Translations under genes and position numbers: made by a program
Source: Juglans regia
Lineage: Eukaryota > Streptophyta > Magnoliopsida > Fagales > Juglandaceae
Length of the DNA stretch: 64,000 nt
Reading direction: 5' to 3'
Assembly (NCBI RefSeq): GCF_001411555.2
Contig: NC_049907.1
Location: 9,246,243 to 9,310,242 of the forward strand
Shown: one piece after another, positions 50,675 to 62,659 of the stretch
Numbering within the stretch: position 1 is the stretch's first letter
Layout of the letters: each line of letters begins with the position of its first letter
Notes under the pieces: model-generated
Seen by the model: the letters and a program-made list of their open reading frames with translations, nothing else
The model's database searches: none
Told to the model about the DNA's origin: nothing

Positions 50675-50960
50675 AACGGCTTTTGGGGAGTGAGATAATA
50701 TGATAATTTCGTGAATAGTTGTAAGATAATTTGTGAATAGTAATGAGATAGTTTGAATTGAGTATTTTTTAGATTTTGAGAAAAGAGAGAAAAAATTGAA
50801 TAAAAAATATTATAAAATTAAATATTGTTATAATATAGTTTTATAATATTATTTTTGTTTAGGTATTTGAAAAAGTTGAATTATTTTTTATTTTTTATTT
50901 AAAAGTTTTGAAAATTTGTAATGATAATTTTAAAAAAAAATTATAATTATTAGTTTGAAA
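50675..50960. mobile_element. Diverged MITE of family A type
   Basis: GGGGAGTGAGATAATATGAT, then ttgttataat and gtatttgaaaaagttgaatt stretches as in family A, in the opposite orientation to 10057. Ends are unclear. Confidence 0.45.
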
Positions 50961-52107
50961 ATTTTTTATTAAAAAATATTCATTTTTCTATGGGAGGGTC
51001 TATGAAGGTTGGAAACCTCCAACGTCTACCGGCCTAGAGTGGCAGAAGGACCACCCAGCTTACGGAATGCGTAGCAACCTTAGTTACCTATTTTCATTGC
51101 TTTTGGGTATCTTGGCAAAGAAAATGTTTCTAATCCCTAGCTAGCTTGGAGCATTAGGCCGGTTCGATCTGCCTCCATCTATTTGGTGAAGTAGTAGTGG
51201 TTGTGAAACTTAGTCACATTTCTCAACTAGATCTTGAGTTTCGCTTTGCATGATAGGCAAGAAAAACCCTACTGTGAGCATTAGTATTGATTTCTCTATA
51301 TACATCTTCAAAATCACATCTTTTAAAGATTGATTTTGTATATCAATAAAAACTCACACATTAGATTATGCATATTTGAACCAAATACTAATAAAAAAAT
51401 TTTATTTTTTATTTTTTTCTTAAAATTATTATTTTTATATATTTTACAATTAGCACCATGTGCTCAAATATACAAATTCCATATATTTAAATATTATCAA
51501 TTTCATAGATTGAAATGACCAATTTTATCATTAAATATTAATATGTACTAAAAAACACTTTAATTTGTATCATCAACTTAATACAAATTTCATATATCCA
51601 AATCATCATCTTAATACAAATTTCACAAAGTTGATTTTAATGAGTAGGAGAGAGAAAAAACATTAAAAATAATGTTTGAAGAGTGAATAGTACTTCTTCA
51701 AACTTGATCAAGAAGCACTATTCATAGCTATTTAAAAATTTAGAGATGTATAAGTCAATGTAGATAAATTTAAAAACATATTATGCAAATATAAAGATGA
51801 AGATAAAGATGAATAAGCCATTACTAGCGTTTTGGAAGACAATATGCATTGGTACTACTCTTCCCTCTTGAATGGTTGTTGCATATTCGCTCACACATAT
51901 ATAGAAGATTCCCTCCACTCGAGCTTGAGGGTTTAAAGTGAGAGGGAGAAAGAGTGGCATGTAAAATCAATCCTAAAATATTTAGGGTGTAGAGTCAGAA
52001 TTTAAACTCAGAATCTTTCCTCTGATATTATATAGAATCACCATTATGATCAGTTCGTAGAGAAGTTCCCTTGAGATGCTTCTCCATAGGTCTTCTTTTA
52101 TAACTAA
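50961..52107. other. Gene-free sequence
   Basis: No coding feature recognised. A GC-richer island at 51000-51100 is unexplained. Confidence 0.45.
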
Positions 52108-52642
52108 GGTTGTAATACCCTGGTCGCATATTGAGAGTATGAATAACTCACATGCAATAGGTAGGTTATAAAGATAATTATGAGTGCTAAGTTCCACACT
52201 TTGTGAAAATATTGGGCTTAATAAGTAATTTAATAAAAGTTGCAACTTGACTCGTCTCTTTGAGATTACAGCGCAAATGTGATGACTAAAGCTTTTCCTA
52301 GATCCCACTTATTGGTAAGTACTGTTAACGATATAAATAATAAAAACTACGTATTCCCATCAACTTATGTTTTTGGGATACTCATAATCTCATATATCAT
52401 CATGTCCTAAGTTCAAACCATGATTTTACATTTTATCTAGTTAATTAAATATTCCACCATGTGAAATTAATGGAGCAAGGGAAATTTGCAGACTCCTAAC
52501 CCTACATTGCGAATACGAGTAACTCAAATAGATGTATGTAGTCATGACCAGCACTGACCAGTACTGGGTGTTTGAGTCCCTACTGACCAGTACTTATTAG
52601 GTGAAGTAATTTGGACTTTTATAAGTGATATTAAGCAAGTTC
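52108..52642. mobile_element. Possible LTR terminus
   Basis: TGTAATACCCTGGTC at about 52109 resembles the terminal sequence of the solo LTR family (inverted end TGTAACGCCCTGGTC). No partner end or target duplication was found. Confidence 0.3.
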
Positions 52643-52912
52643 CTAATTGCGTAGTCTTTTTGGTATTCTAGAGCAGATGTGGCTAATCATGTTTTCTGTA
52701 CGTATTTCTTCACAAGGTACGTATTTCTTCAGTGCTCCATACTCAGACTCATTGTTAGTATTCTTAAAACTGAATCTTAGAGCATACACATACAGATGGT
52801 CGACCATATAATCATCACATGCATGATCCGGGGAAGTCAGGATCGAATTGGAAGAGGCCGGCTGGTCTGCATCGCTGATATATATTCTTGTTGGAAGATA
52901 CATCGACACCAA
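52643..52912 (-). pseudogene. Ty3/gypsy RNase H scrap
   Basis: ALRFSFKNTNNESEYGAL in an 89-residue frame matches the plant Ty3 RNase H pattern (L.F.ATNN.AEYEAL). Nothing else of pol is recognisable. Confidence 0.4.
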
Positions 52913-53267
52913 TCATTGATACCAAAGAAGAATTGTTCTTTCTATTCCATGGTTTTTTAAATTATATGACAATTTGGCATTTCAGACACTTGATGTTGTT
53001 GGAAGACATCATCAAAAGCTGTTTTAATAAGGAATATTAATGTAACCGACACACGCCAGATGATTAGATGTCCATTGGGTATAATTATATGCAAAAATAT
53101 TTCATTATAAGACAGAAACATATGTTTATAATTCAATCAAATTCTGTGCATTTGAAAAGGCCCCACAAATTGCAACCACCAATTGCCACTGAGTCACCAT
53201 CCATTGGCTTTGACATCCTGTCATATGACATTTGTCATGATGATGAGATAAAATGAGATGAGATGAG

Positions 53268-53475
53268 ACAGTACGTGGTTTGAATAATGAGATGAGATGA
53301 TATGAGATAATTTTAGATGAAAGTTAAATAAAATATTGTTAGAATATTATTTTTTAATATTATTATATTTTATAATTTGAAAATTTTGAATTTTTTATTA
53401 TATTTTGTGAAAATTTGAAAAAATTGAAATGATGAGATAAGATGAGATGAAATATTTTCACTATCCAAACTGGCC
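53268..53475. mobile_element. MITE family A copy
   Basis: GTGGTTTGAATAATGAGATG at the left and TCACTATCCAAACTGG at the right are inverted ends. The family core (gatgaaagttaaataaaata, then tatattttgtgaaaatttg) lies between. Opposite orientation to 59346. Confidence 0.8.
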
Positions 53476-53853
53476 TAACCAATTTTCTTCCACATTTCTG
53501 AATTTTTAGTTCCCTCTCATCCACAATCTCTGATCACAAGATTATGAGTATTTTGAAGTACTTTGGTTTGGCAATTTTCTATGAACTTTCACTGATCATT
53601 TTCCTGATCACCCCCACTAATTGCATGACCCATAAAACTGGTAATGATCTCCTCAAGATATTGAAGCATGTGCTGTCCCTTTTTCCTTGATCACTACCTC
53701 CACTAACTCCTTATAGATTGCTCCTTTTTTTCTATCATGCATAAGGTACTGAGGAGGGTCAACTCAGTAACCCAATTACTACTCCAAATTTAAACTCCAA
53801 CCAAATGATAATGATTATGTTGGCATATAAGGAAGGAGAGGGAGAGAGGGAGG

Positions 53854-53858
<5 letters not shown>

Positions 53859-53914
<56 letters not shown>
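53859..53914 (+). repeat. (GA)n microsatellite
   Basis: 28 uninterrupted GA units, preceded by an imperfect GGA/GA run from 53831. The Ser-Leu frame on the minus strand is an artefact of it. Confidence 0.95.
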
Positions 53915-53919
<5 letters not shown>

Positions 53920-54474
53920 GTAAGACTTGCATGCATGCCTCTTTCTTAAGGAACAATTAACATTGATAGAGACCTAACCAGTTTAGAGGAATGAAAGGGT
54001 AATTTAAAATTCTCATCAGTTAAGGCAAACCACAGATAAAACATTTAAATTATATAATTGTTTTGGAAAGGAGGTCAATAAACTACTATTTGAAGTGAGT
54101 TATGACTTAATGAGCAGAAGGTGGCTTGCCTGGAAAGAGGAGTTTATGGTGGTGTTTCCACTATCATTTTTTTTTTTTTTTTATTGCTTTGAAATTCAAA
54201 TCTTTCTATTACTAGTACTCTATGTAAGTCTGATTCAGGTCAATTCCCATATGCCTTTTGATTTGCCATTCCTCTGCTGGTTTCTTATCCTTTTCATGAT
54301 GTTTTTAATTACTTGGCCGGTACTGTAGAAAAGATGATCCAACAGCTGAGCACGATCGAGGCTCCACATACTTCCCATTAGTGATAAAGTAGAAGTTCAT
54401 TTGTTTATATTAATTAAACCATTTTGGTTCTCTTGTGCATTCATAGTGTTGGAGATCAAAATATCAATATTTAT

Positions 54475-54600
54475 GTGAGTAATGCTATATACAGTCGTAG
54501 AATGTGTAAATACCGTACAATCACTTTAAAAAAGAGTGAGGTCCACTATTAAAAAATTAATTTTTATTTTTTTAATATAGGTCCTATCTATCATCTTTGT
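54475..54600. mobile_element. Small MITE-like sequence
   Basis: GAGTAATGCTATATACAGTC at the start, with a gaggtccactattaaaaaat middle that also appears in diverged form at about 22990 and 48950. Ends not resolved. Confidence 0.4.
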
Positions 54601-54698
54601 CTGTCTTATTTTCTAGAGATGGATGACCCCGGCCAGCTCGGGATCTTCATATATTATTATATTATAAAGCATCTTCTATTCCCTTTACTTGTTTTATC

Positions 54699-54774
54699 TT
54701 TCGGTGGCTTCTCCCTTATCAGCACATGTGGCTTCTCCCTTTTCTTTCGGTGGCTTCTCCCTTATCAGCACATG
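54699..54774 (+). repeat. 30-bp direct repeat pair
   Basis: TTTCGGTGGCTTCTCCCTTA followed by tcagcacatg occurs twice, 46 bp apart. The spacer repeats part of it. Recent local duplication. Confidence 0.85.
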
Positions 54775-54899
54775 AATGCTGTACACATAGAGTATTCCAC
54801 TTTATATATGAGATTTTTCATTTAGATTTTCAACAATTATGTTTGCAAGCCGACGTGAAGAATACACCGAGCCTTCATATCATCTATTTGGCAAGATTT

Positions 54900-56880
54900 A
54901 ATTTGCAAAAAAAAGTTTAAAATTAAATTATTTTGCAAATCAAATCTTACGTACTATGCATGCAATGCAGATGTTGTATATATATATATATATTCTTCGT
55001 ACCAGTAGAATTATAATAATTTTATTTTTATATATCCTTGGTTTATTTTTATGCACCCTTTGATTATAAAAGACTCCATCTTTCTAAAGTTCTTGAGGTT
55101 AAGCAATATCTCAAAATAATACTTTAAACTAGAATTTCATAAATTTTGCAGCTGAATTTCGTAGTTTTCACATTAAGTTTGTTATTGGTCTCTTTAGATT
55201 TTGGGCCTTTTTTGGCTTTTTCTATATGCTTTATTTTTTCTTTTTTTCTTTTTTTTTTTTTTTATAAAAGTGTTTGTTGGGTAGATTATGCAAGATCTCA
55301 TGGAGGCAACCTAAGCCACAAGGCTCCAAGCTTTGAGCAAGTTTTGAAAGATATTGCGTGTAAAGAAGGTGACGGCAGAGAATAACATCTTTAATAGATG
55401 ATTGTGTTTAGCATGCATGGAATACTCTATTGCCAAATAATATGATGAATCATACAAAGTTAAGCCAATATGGTCATGCAAAATATAATAACTATCAAAT
55501 TATTAAGAAAAAACTATTCATCATTTCTTAGGTGCGGTTTGGATAGTGAGACGATATGTAATGATTTTTTTCATCAATCATTATTCACCACTCTACACTT
55601 TACGTCATATGAAAAATATTTTCATATCCTATAAAAAATATTCTTACACTCTATAAAAAAAAATTATAAATATAAAATATAAAATTGAATAGTAACTAAT
55701 CCATAACATTTTTCTATATAAAAATAACGAAGAACTTTTTAATCGTTTGACTGATATCACGTTAAAAAAAGATAATTAATAGGACGATGAACGATAATAT
55801 TTTTTATTAGGTAAGGTAGACACGTAGCCATTGTGCCTTTAACTCACCCTAAAGTAAGAAAAAATATACGTAATTTCTTGCTATTTATATAACTTCCATA
55901 CATCATATTTTTTTTAATTTTTATTATTTTTTTCTTTTATCAAATATTTAATATATAAATAATTAATAGAATAATTAAATTAGTTTAGAAAGAATAAACA
56001 GAAAAAAAAATTAAAATTTTTTAAAAATATATAGTGTGTGAAGGTTGAGAAAATTGTGTAGCATTACTCCTAAAGTAAACCCAAACTCGGAGGTTTTCTT
56101 TTATGAAAATTGATAGATATATATTATATATTTATTGTTATAATTATATTTTAAATGTGAGATATTTTTTATAAAATAATGTATAAAAATAATATTATTT
56201 TATAAAAATACTCAAAATTTAAAATATGATTATATAAAAAGTAACTTTATACTCCATACTCTCATTATATTTTCATCCAACCATGTAAGATATAACATAT
56301 TTATCATCATTAGATGATAAAAAAATTATTTAATAAAAAATTATTCAATAATGATAAATATGTCAAATCTTACAGAGTGATATAATAATATAATGTATAA
56401 AATTTTCCTCATATAAATGGTTATAAAAATAGTTATATGCGTATCATTATTCTTTTCTTTCACTGTTGGAATGCAAATGGGAGAAAGAAAAGAACCGAGC
56501 AAGCGAAATGCAAAACAAATATGTTCAGGATGAGAATGAAAATGGACAAAAGGTGATGAATAAACGGACAAAATGGGGATTGATTAGTAAGACAAATTAT
56601 TATTTCTTAGAATTATCTTTCCAAATTAAGGAAAGTTTGAATTGTTCAAACAGGTATTTGAAACAAAAATGTATCTATTGAAAATAATTTAATTTTTATC
56701 AGTTATTATTCACTATCTTACACCCTACATTCTATGGAAAAAAAATTATCAAATATAGGATACAGAGATAAATAGTGACTAATGTATAACAAAATCCATT
56801 GAAAATAATAGGATATGTATCATGTGTGTCTCACATTGACTGTCCAAAAGTTTTACCATTCAAGAGCCAATTATAAAACT
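54900..56880. other. Gene-free AT-rich sequence
   Basis: No gene recognised. A ggtgcggtttggatagtgagac element near 55535 is another possible MITE end. Confidence 0.45.
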
Positions 56881-56887
56881 TTACTAG

Positions 56888-57108
56888 GGGTCGTTTGCAA
56901 TCAAAATCCACTTCAATTCATCTCAATTTATTTCATCTCATCATTACAACTTTCTCAAATTTCTATAATAAATAATTTAATTTTTTTAAAATTCTAAAAT
57001 AATTTTTTCAAATTCACACACAAAATATAATAAATAATTCAACTTTTATTCTACTATTCACAAACCATCTCAACATATCTTAACGCATCTCTGAATCCAA
57101 ACCACTCT
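56888..57108. mobile_element. MITE family A copy
   Basis: Starts GTCGTTTGCAATCAAAATCC and ends CATCTCTGAATCCAAACCAC, with the family core between them. It lies about 430 bp upstream of the HWS 5'UTR. Confidence 0.75.
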
Positions 57109-57479
57109 AAAAGAATTCTTAACAATTTTCTTTCACACATTATTTTTTTATAATTATTTAATGAGAAATATTTTAACTATAAAAAAATTTCATAAAAATA
57201 AATCTACAACTTGACGTTGTTTAATATAGTATATTAGATTATAAAATTATTTTATTATAAAATAGATCAAATATATTATATAAAATTACGTTAATTCATA
57301 AATTTACGTTATATGAAATTACGTTAATTCATAAATTTACTTTTATAAAATCTATTTACGACGGTAACACTTCCCTTTAAATTTTTATAAATCAAATATT
57401 TATCTTTAGATTTTACTCCCTAAAATTTGTAAAAAACAAAATTGTAGGAAAACCGCCCTTCCCTCTGCACTGTGCCTGT

Positions 57480-57835
57480 CGTTTTTGTTATATATATATT
57501 AAAAATTTAAAAACAGCAAAAAGTAAAGAAACAAAACAAGCATAGACCGTCTCTATCGCTCCCCCGAACTCTTTATTTTCTGTGTACAGAGGCTGCTCAC
57601 TGCTAGGCCTGTCTATCGGCCAAATCTGGAGCAACCCATTTCATCTTCTTTTTTTCTTTTTCCTGCCATTTGAAGGGAAATATTCTGCACAGACAGTTTT
57701 CTTTCCTACTCTGTATTGAATATAAACTAATTCTATTTTCCTTGATTTATCATTCATGTACGTTAAATCTAGAGACTTGGGCCAAATCTGGCGAGACTCA
57801 TTCGGTCACTGACTGTGGAGGAGTTTTCAAACAAG
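57480..57835 (+). promoter_or_regulatory. HWS promoter edge and first non-coding exon (predicted)
   Basis: A TATA-like tatatatatt at about 57490 precedes a CT-rich leader (cgtctctatcgctcccccga). The exon is predicted to end at AACAAG/GTATAC (57835). Transcription start and exon limits are inferred from splice signals only. Confidence 0.45.
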
Positions 57836-59246
57836 GTATACTCATGATGGGTTTTCTTTTGGAATTGTTTTTACTCTTTTTTTTTTTGAAATTATTTTCT
57901 GTGTTTTCACTGATCTGTCTGTCTCTTTTATGTGTGTTATTGGTTTAGTTGTAGTTGTTGATGTTATTGCTTTTTAGTTATATGGGGTTTTGATGTTTGA
58001 TTGACAGATCTCTGTGGTCCAATATTTGCCTACCGAACATCATTTAATAATTTTAAATCAGAAATTTCTCTTCGAGTATAATGTTAAGAGTACGGTGAAA
58101 GATGTTCATGAGGAAAGATCACAACTTGTGCTTGGACTGCTTAAGGCATTGCGGGGAGAAATTTCCTTTTTGTTGCGAGAAATATGTTATTTTTATTTTC
58201 CGGTTATTGTTCCTAAAGGTAATAAAATCTGGTTTTTTGTTAACAGACTTATGTTTTTCTTAATTTCCTTTATGTGAAATACTTTCCCCTCCGAGCATGT
58301 ACGTGGTCTCTGATTAGTTGTTTCAATTTGTTTATTATTTGTTTAGTTTTTTGTGTGTATGCATGCAATCTCTTGTTTGGTTAGTTGTCTGAATATGGTA
58401 TTGTTCCTTCTGTTCATGACAACCTTCTCAGGATATCTGAAAAATATGTCCTGGGATGTTGAATTATTTGTAGATTGTCAGGAGCTGCAGGGTTTTTTTT
58501 CTCATGGTTCATCGTCTCTGTTTGCCTGGCTTGTAATAAATGATGTTTACATTTTGTTATCATTTTTTCTTCATGTAGAAGGTATGGAGGTAATTTAAAT
58601 TTGTTAGAGAATGGAGATGAATCCATAGTTCATGTATTGTAGACACAAATTGCTTGTCATGTCTTAGGACACCCTATTAATTCTAGAAACTATGAATCTG
58701 AGATTTTGGTTACAAAAACTACTACCAAGGTTCAATTTCGCTTTTGATCTGTACTACCGAGATCCAAATATAAAGTTTTAACACCTTTGGTTATAGTTTT
58801 TATTTTTCAAAATTAATCCGAAGATTCAATCCTTTCATATTAATAAAGCATTGATGAGTTCCTAACATTTTTCATCTGTATGATCCACTCACCAAGAAAG
58901 AGGATAACAGGTTGTGGTTTTCTTAATCTAATACAAAATATTTGCTTGATGGGCTCTTGTGAGGGTGATGAATCACTAAATTTTCTTGTATGTGTGTGTG
59001 TGCTCTTAATGTTCTTCCCATCTTGTGACTTTTGAAAATGATTTATGGTGCCTTTCTGATTACATTTTATTTTGATATATTCTCAGATGCTCTGACTTAT
59101 AGTGGTCCAGGGCTCCATGCCTCGGTCATATCTCTTCTTATATAATAATGTATTCTCAGGAGCCATGATTTATTACTTGTTTAATATCAAGAGGCGCTGA
59201 TCTCATTTCCTGCATTACATAATTAATTTATTTTTCTTGGGCTCAG
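57836..59246 (+). other. Predicted 5'UTR intron of HWS
   Basis: GT at 57836 and AG at 59245-59246 (TTGGGCTCAG/GTT). About 1.4 kb. Frames within it (57670-58598) have no family features; 58010-58160 could be an alternative non-coding exon. Confidence 0.4.
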
Positions 59247-59272
59247 GTTGTTGCTTTTAACTCCTTTTGGTC

Positions 59273-60705
59273 ATGGAGGGAGAATCATCGTGGATCAATC
59301 ATCGCCTTGATGACATCTCTGAAGAGATTGGAGAGTTTGACGGCTGGGTTTGGATACAAAGTTAGTTTCAACTAATCTCATCTCATCTAATCACTACAAT
59401 TTTCTTAAATTCCCACACAAAATATAATAAACAATTCAATTTTTTCAAATTTCAAAACAATAATAATATTAAAAAATAATATTTTAACAATATTTTATTC
59501 AACTTTTAGCTTTCATCTCAACTCATCTCATCTAAACTCACCATTCAAACCTCACCTCATTTTCAGAGCTTAATGATGAAGGCAATAACGAAACTACTGC
59601 AGTTTCTCTGGAGTTGATCCTGCCTGATGACCTGTTGGAACGGATCCTTGCCTATCTCCCGATTGCAAGCATTTTTAGAGCAGGTTGTGTGTGTAAAAGA
59701 TGGAATGAGATTGTTAGTTCAAATAGGTTTCTATGGAACTTTTCACATGTACTATCACAAAAACCATGGTATTTTATGTTTACTGGCTCTGGTGAACCAA
59801 ATGGTTATGCATATGATCCGATCCTTCGGAAGTGGTATGGCATTGAACTTCCCCACATCAGGGCACCCGATTGGTTCATTGCTTCATCATGCGGATTGGT
59901 TGGCTTCATGGACAATGACAGCAGACGCGAACTTTACATCTGTAACCCTATTACCAAGCGCCACAAGAAGCTTGAGGAGCCCCCAGGTTGGAAGTTTTCT
60001 GATTACATTGCCCTTGCAATCTCAGTGAACAGGATATCACATGGTTATCTCATCACAGTAGTGAAATCTAAGCAAGTCCCTGAAAATTTTTTCCAATGGG
60101 ATATCTCAATTCATATTTATGATTCAGAAACGATTTTGTGGACAACCTCTTTGACAGAGGTTTTAACAGGTTGGAGAGGTGGTGATGAAAGTGTGATCTG
60201 CAATGATGTTTTGTACTTTTTGATTTACTCAACTGGGAGTGGTGCACCGGAAAATCGTCATGGCCTAGTGGCATACAATCTCTTTAGCCGCTCTTCCCAT
60301 GGTTTATTGGATAGGTGTTTTATTCCAGTACCCTGTGCTCTTACATGTGGCCGCCTAATGAACCTAAAGGGAAAACTGGTGATGGTGGGAGGAATTGGCA
60401 AACAAGATCGGGCTGACATAATTAAGGGAATTGGCATCTGGGTTCTAAATGGGAGGGAGTGGCAAGAGATTGCACGTATGCCTCATAAGTTTTTCCAGGG
60501 ATTTGGGGAGTTTGATGATGTTTTTGCTAGCAGTGGTACAGATGATCTCATATACATCCAGAGCTATGGAGCTCCAGCACTTCTTATCTTTGATATGAAC
60601 CAGAAGCAATGGAAATGGTCGCAGAAGTGCCCTGTGACAAAGAGGTTCCCACTTCAGCTCTTTTCTGGTTTTTGCTTTGAGCCCAGACTTGAAATTGCTC
60701 CATAA
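59273..60705 (+). CDS. HWS: F-box protein, HAWAIIAN SKIRT ortholog
   Basis: Substrate receptor of an SCF (SKP1-cullin-F-box) ubiquitin ligase; the Arabidopsis protein controls organ fusion and growth and affects the microRNA pathway. Predicted exons 59273-59360 and 59567-60705 give 408 residues, close to the 411 of Arabidopsis. The N-terminus is MEGESSWINHRLDDISEEIG; the F-box is at about 47-90 (ILPDDLLERILAYLPIASIF, VCKRWNEIV); then a beta-propeller-like region with WYFMF, YDPILRKWYG, SKQVPENFFQWD, GWRGGDESVICN, CGRLMNLKGKLVMVGGIGK, FFQGFGEFDDVFASSGTDDL, and the C-terminus GFCFEPRLEIAP. Exon 2 lacks a usable ATG before the F-box, so the start at 59273 is required. The stretch between the exons is a MITE (59346-59553), so splicing decides whether the gene works. 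Confidence 0.9.
59346..59553. mobile_element. MITE family A copy inside HWS, coinciding with an intron
   Basis: GGGTTTGGATACAAAG on the left and CACCATTCAAACC on the right are inverted ends, and the family core lies between (CTCATCTCATCTAATCACTA, then caattcaattttttcaaat). It falls between codons of the HWS N-terminus. A donor AAA/GTTAGT lies 15 bp inside its left end, and an acceptor TTTTCAG/AGC lies just beyond its right end. Confidence 0.85.
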
Positions 60706-60969
60706 TTTGTTTCACTTTAGATTCATGTGGTGCTATTGATGAATGTGTCTTTGATTACAGTGGCTTTATTTTGTTTCCATTTACCTTCGCCTTCACATCG
60801 AGTCATTATGAAAATGTGTTTTGAAAAGTTATAGAGAATGTAAATGCAGATAAATCTGGCTCATTCATGATCATGGGAATATTATTATTTTTTTCTTTTT
60901 GCCTTCAGAAAAACCGCATAGATTAAAGTACTTCTTTGAGACCCTTTCTTACGATGTAGATTTATGGGC
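60706..60969 (+). other. HWS 3' untranslated region (predicted)
   Basis: Follows the TAA stop. No canonical AATAAA is seen close by; gtaaatgcagataaatctgg at about 60840 may serve as a weak polyadenylation signal. Confidence 0.4.
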
Positions 60970-61440
60970 TTATCTTTTTATAAGAAGCATTGCTGTCACT
61001 TTCTGCTTCAATTTCCCTAAACTTATTCTTTTTATTTTTTCTTTAAACATACTGTTCAAGTGTTCTTCTTTCACATAGCTCAAAGGGGCGCTTCTGATAG
61101 TCCTTGGACTGAAGGAGGATCTCTTTCCATGCCCAAGGAAATTTCGAAGATGGTTCTCTTTTTCTTTTTCAGATTGGTAATTCTTCCTTCTCCATATCAA
61201 AATCTTTGGATTGGTACTTTTTTCTCTTTGACGAGCTTTGCTGTAATCCCAAGTTTTGAGATGAACTCCCATGCCAAATGGATAGACCATGACGGGATTG
61301 GCGAAGACAAGCTTATTTGGGCCCCTTTTAAAAATAAGATATTCAAGGTTCATTTGTCCCTATTCCCCATGATAACATCACCTTTCCTTGAAAGAGAATA
61401 CGGCAGATTAAGGTCTCTTTGAGAGCTACATTTCTTGTCT
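60970..61440. other. Unidentified stretch with long frames on both strands
   Basis: A 127-residue minus-strand frame (61353-60970; PNKLVFANPVMVYPFGMGV inside) overlaps a 120-residue plus-strand frame. No domain is recognised. The composition is less AT-rich than its surroundings. An organelle-derived insert or an old gene scrap are possibilities only. Confidence 0.25.
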
Positions 61441-61559
61441 AGGCAATCCTAAGAAAGATTCTCACCATGGACTATATGAGAAAAAGGCACAATGTGAAAG
61501 ATGTATGAAAAATCAGTGGATCATCTTTTGCTTTATTGTGAGATTACTACTAATTTGTA

Positions 61560-61770
61560 TTTAGGAGTGAATTTGGTCCAGTCTAGTCGGTCCATAAGAG
61601 TTGTTTAAGACCGGATCGGATCCTTTCAGTCCAAGATTTTCCCACCCTGGACCGAACCGAACAATCTTTGGAGTTGGACCGGACCGGTCCCTTTTAATCC
61701 AGTCAGTCTAGTCGGTTCGTCGGTCTGATCCAATACCAAATGGGCCAATCCTAACATCCTTTGTTTTTCG
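61560..61770. mobile_element. hAT-like terminal repeat cluster
   Basis: TTAGGAGTGAATTTGGTCCA followed by several ggaccggaccggtcc / gtctagtcggt repeats, the same texture as the subterminal part of the hAT at 3733. Probably a non-autonomous hAT scrap; right end not found. Confidence 0.45.
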
Positions 61771-62659
61771 GCCTTATAGTGAAAATTCTAGTACGTTTTC
61801 AGTCCACTAACATTTTATCAAATTTAAGCTAAAAAATAGCAAAAAAGAACTTGAAAGGAAAATGAAAATTCACTACAAAAAATTAAAAATTGTCTATTTC
61901 CATTCAAACAACTGAAACAAGGTTATCAATTATAGACTCATAATAATAAATTTAAAAAAAATAGAGATAAAAAAATTTTAAAAAAAAAATCCCTAATCAG
62001 TAATCATCCAAATTGCAAACTCCGAATAAATAAATAAATAAAATAAAAATAAAGACAACTAGCCATAGGCCCATAACAATGTAACACAAACTCCAGTCCA
62101 CAACTCCAAGAGTCCAAATAAAAGATAAAAAAAAATTAAAAAACCAAAAAAAGTAAAGTAAATGACACAAAAATTATTACAATTTACCACGCATCTAGGC
62201 TCTTAGCCATGGCCCACAACCCACCTACTAATAAGGCCGAACACAACTTTGTAAGGATGGATCACCAAACGGCAAATACTACTTGATCTCCTCGCAAGCT
62301 TTCAGCACCAAACGGAAACATTACTCCAAGTCTCGCTGTGGATCAAATAATTAATTAAGCAATATTCAACAAATCAATGCCTTCGTGTTCGTGCATTGTA
62401 CATATTACATGATGCATGTACACTTGATCATATATATATATATGGCATTGAAGAATATCATAAACTATTAAATTCCAATATTCCAGACATTGAAGAATAT
62501 CATAAACTTCAATCTACATTGTAGTATATTCTTCTGAAAATTAATTCAACAAATTATTGGGTGTAGACATTGGAGTAACAGATTTTCTAACTAACAGATT
62601 TTCAGCAACTACAGTCTACTGTGCAAGGTAAAATCTGAAATGATGTAAATATAGTAAGT
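61771..62659. other. Gene-free AT-rich sequence
   Basis: A-rich runs and a short direct duplication (attgaagaatatcataaac at about 62448 and 62488). No gene seen. Confidence 0.45.

Noticed and set aside
57670..58598. Hydrophobic plus-strand frames upstream of HWS
   Set aside because: T-rich intron sequence with no motif; better explained as the 5'UTR intron.
59627..60028. 133-residue frame overlapping HWS
   Set aside because: Out of frame with the conserved F-box protein.
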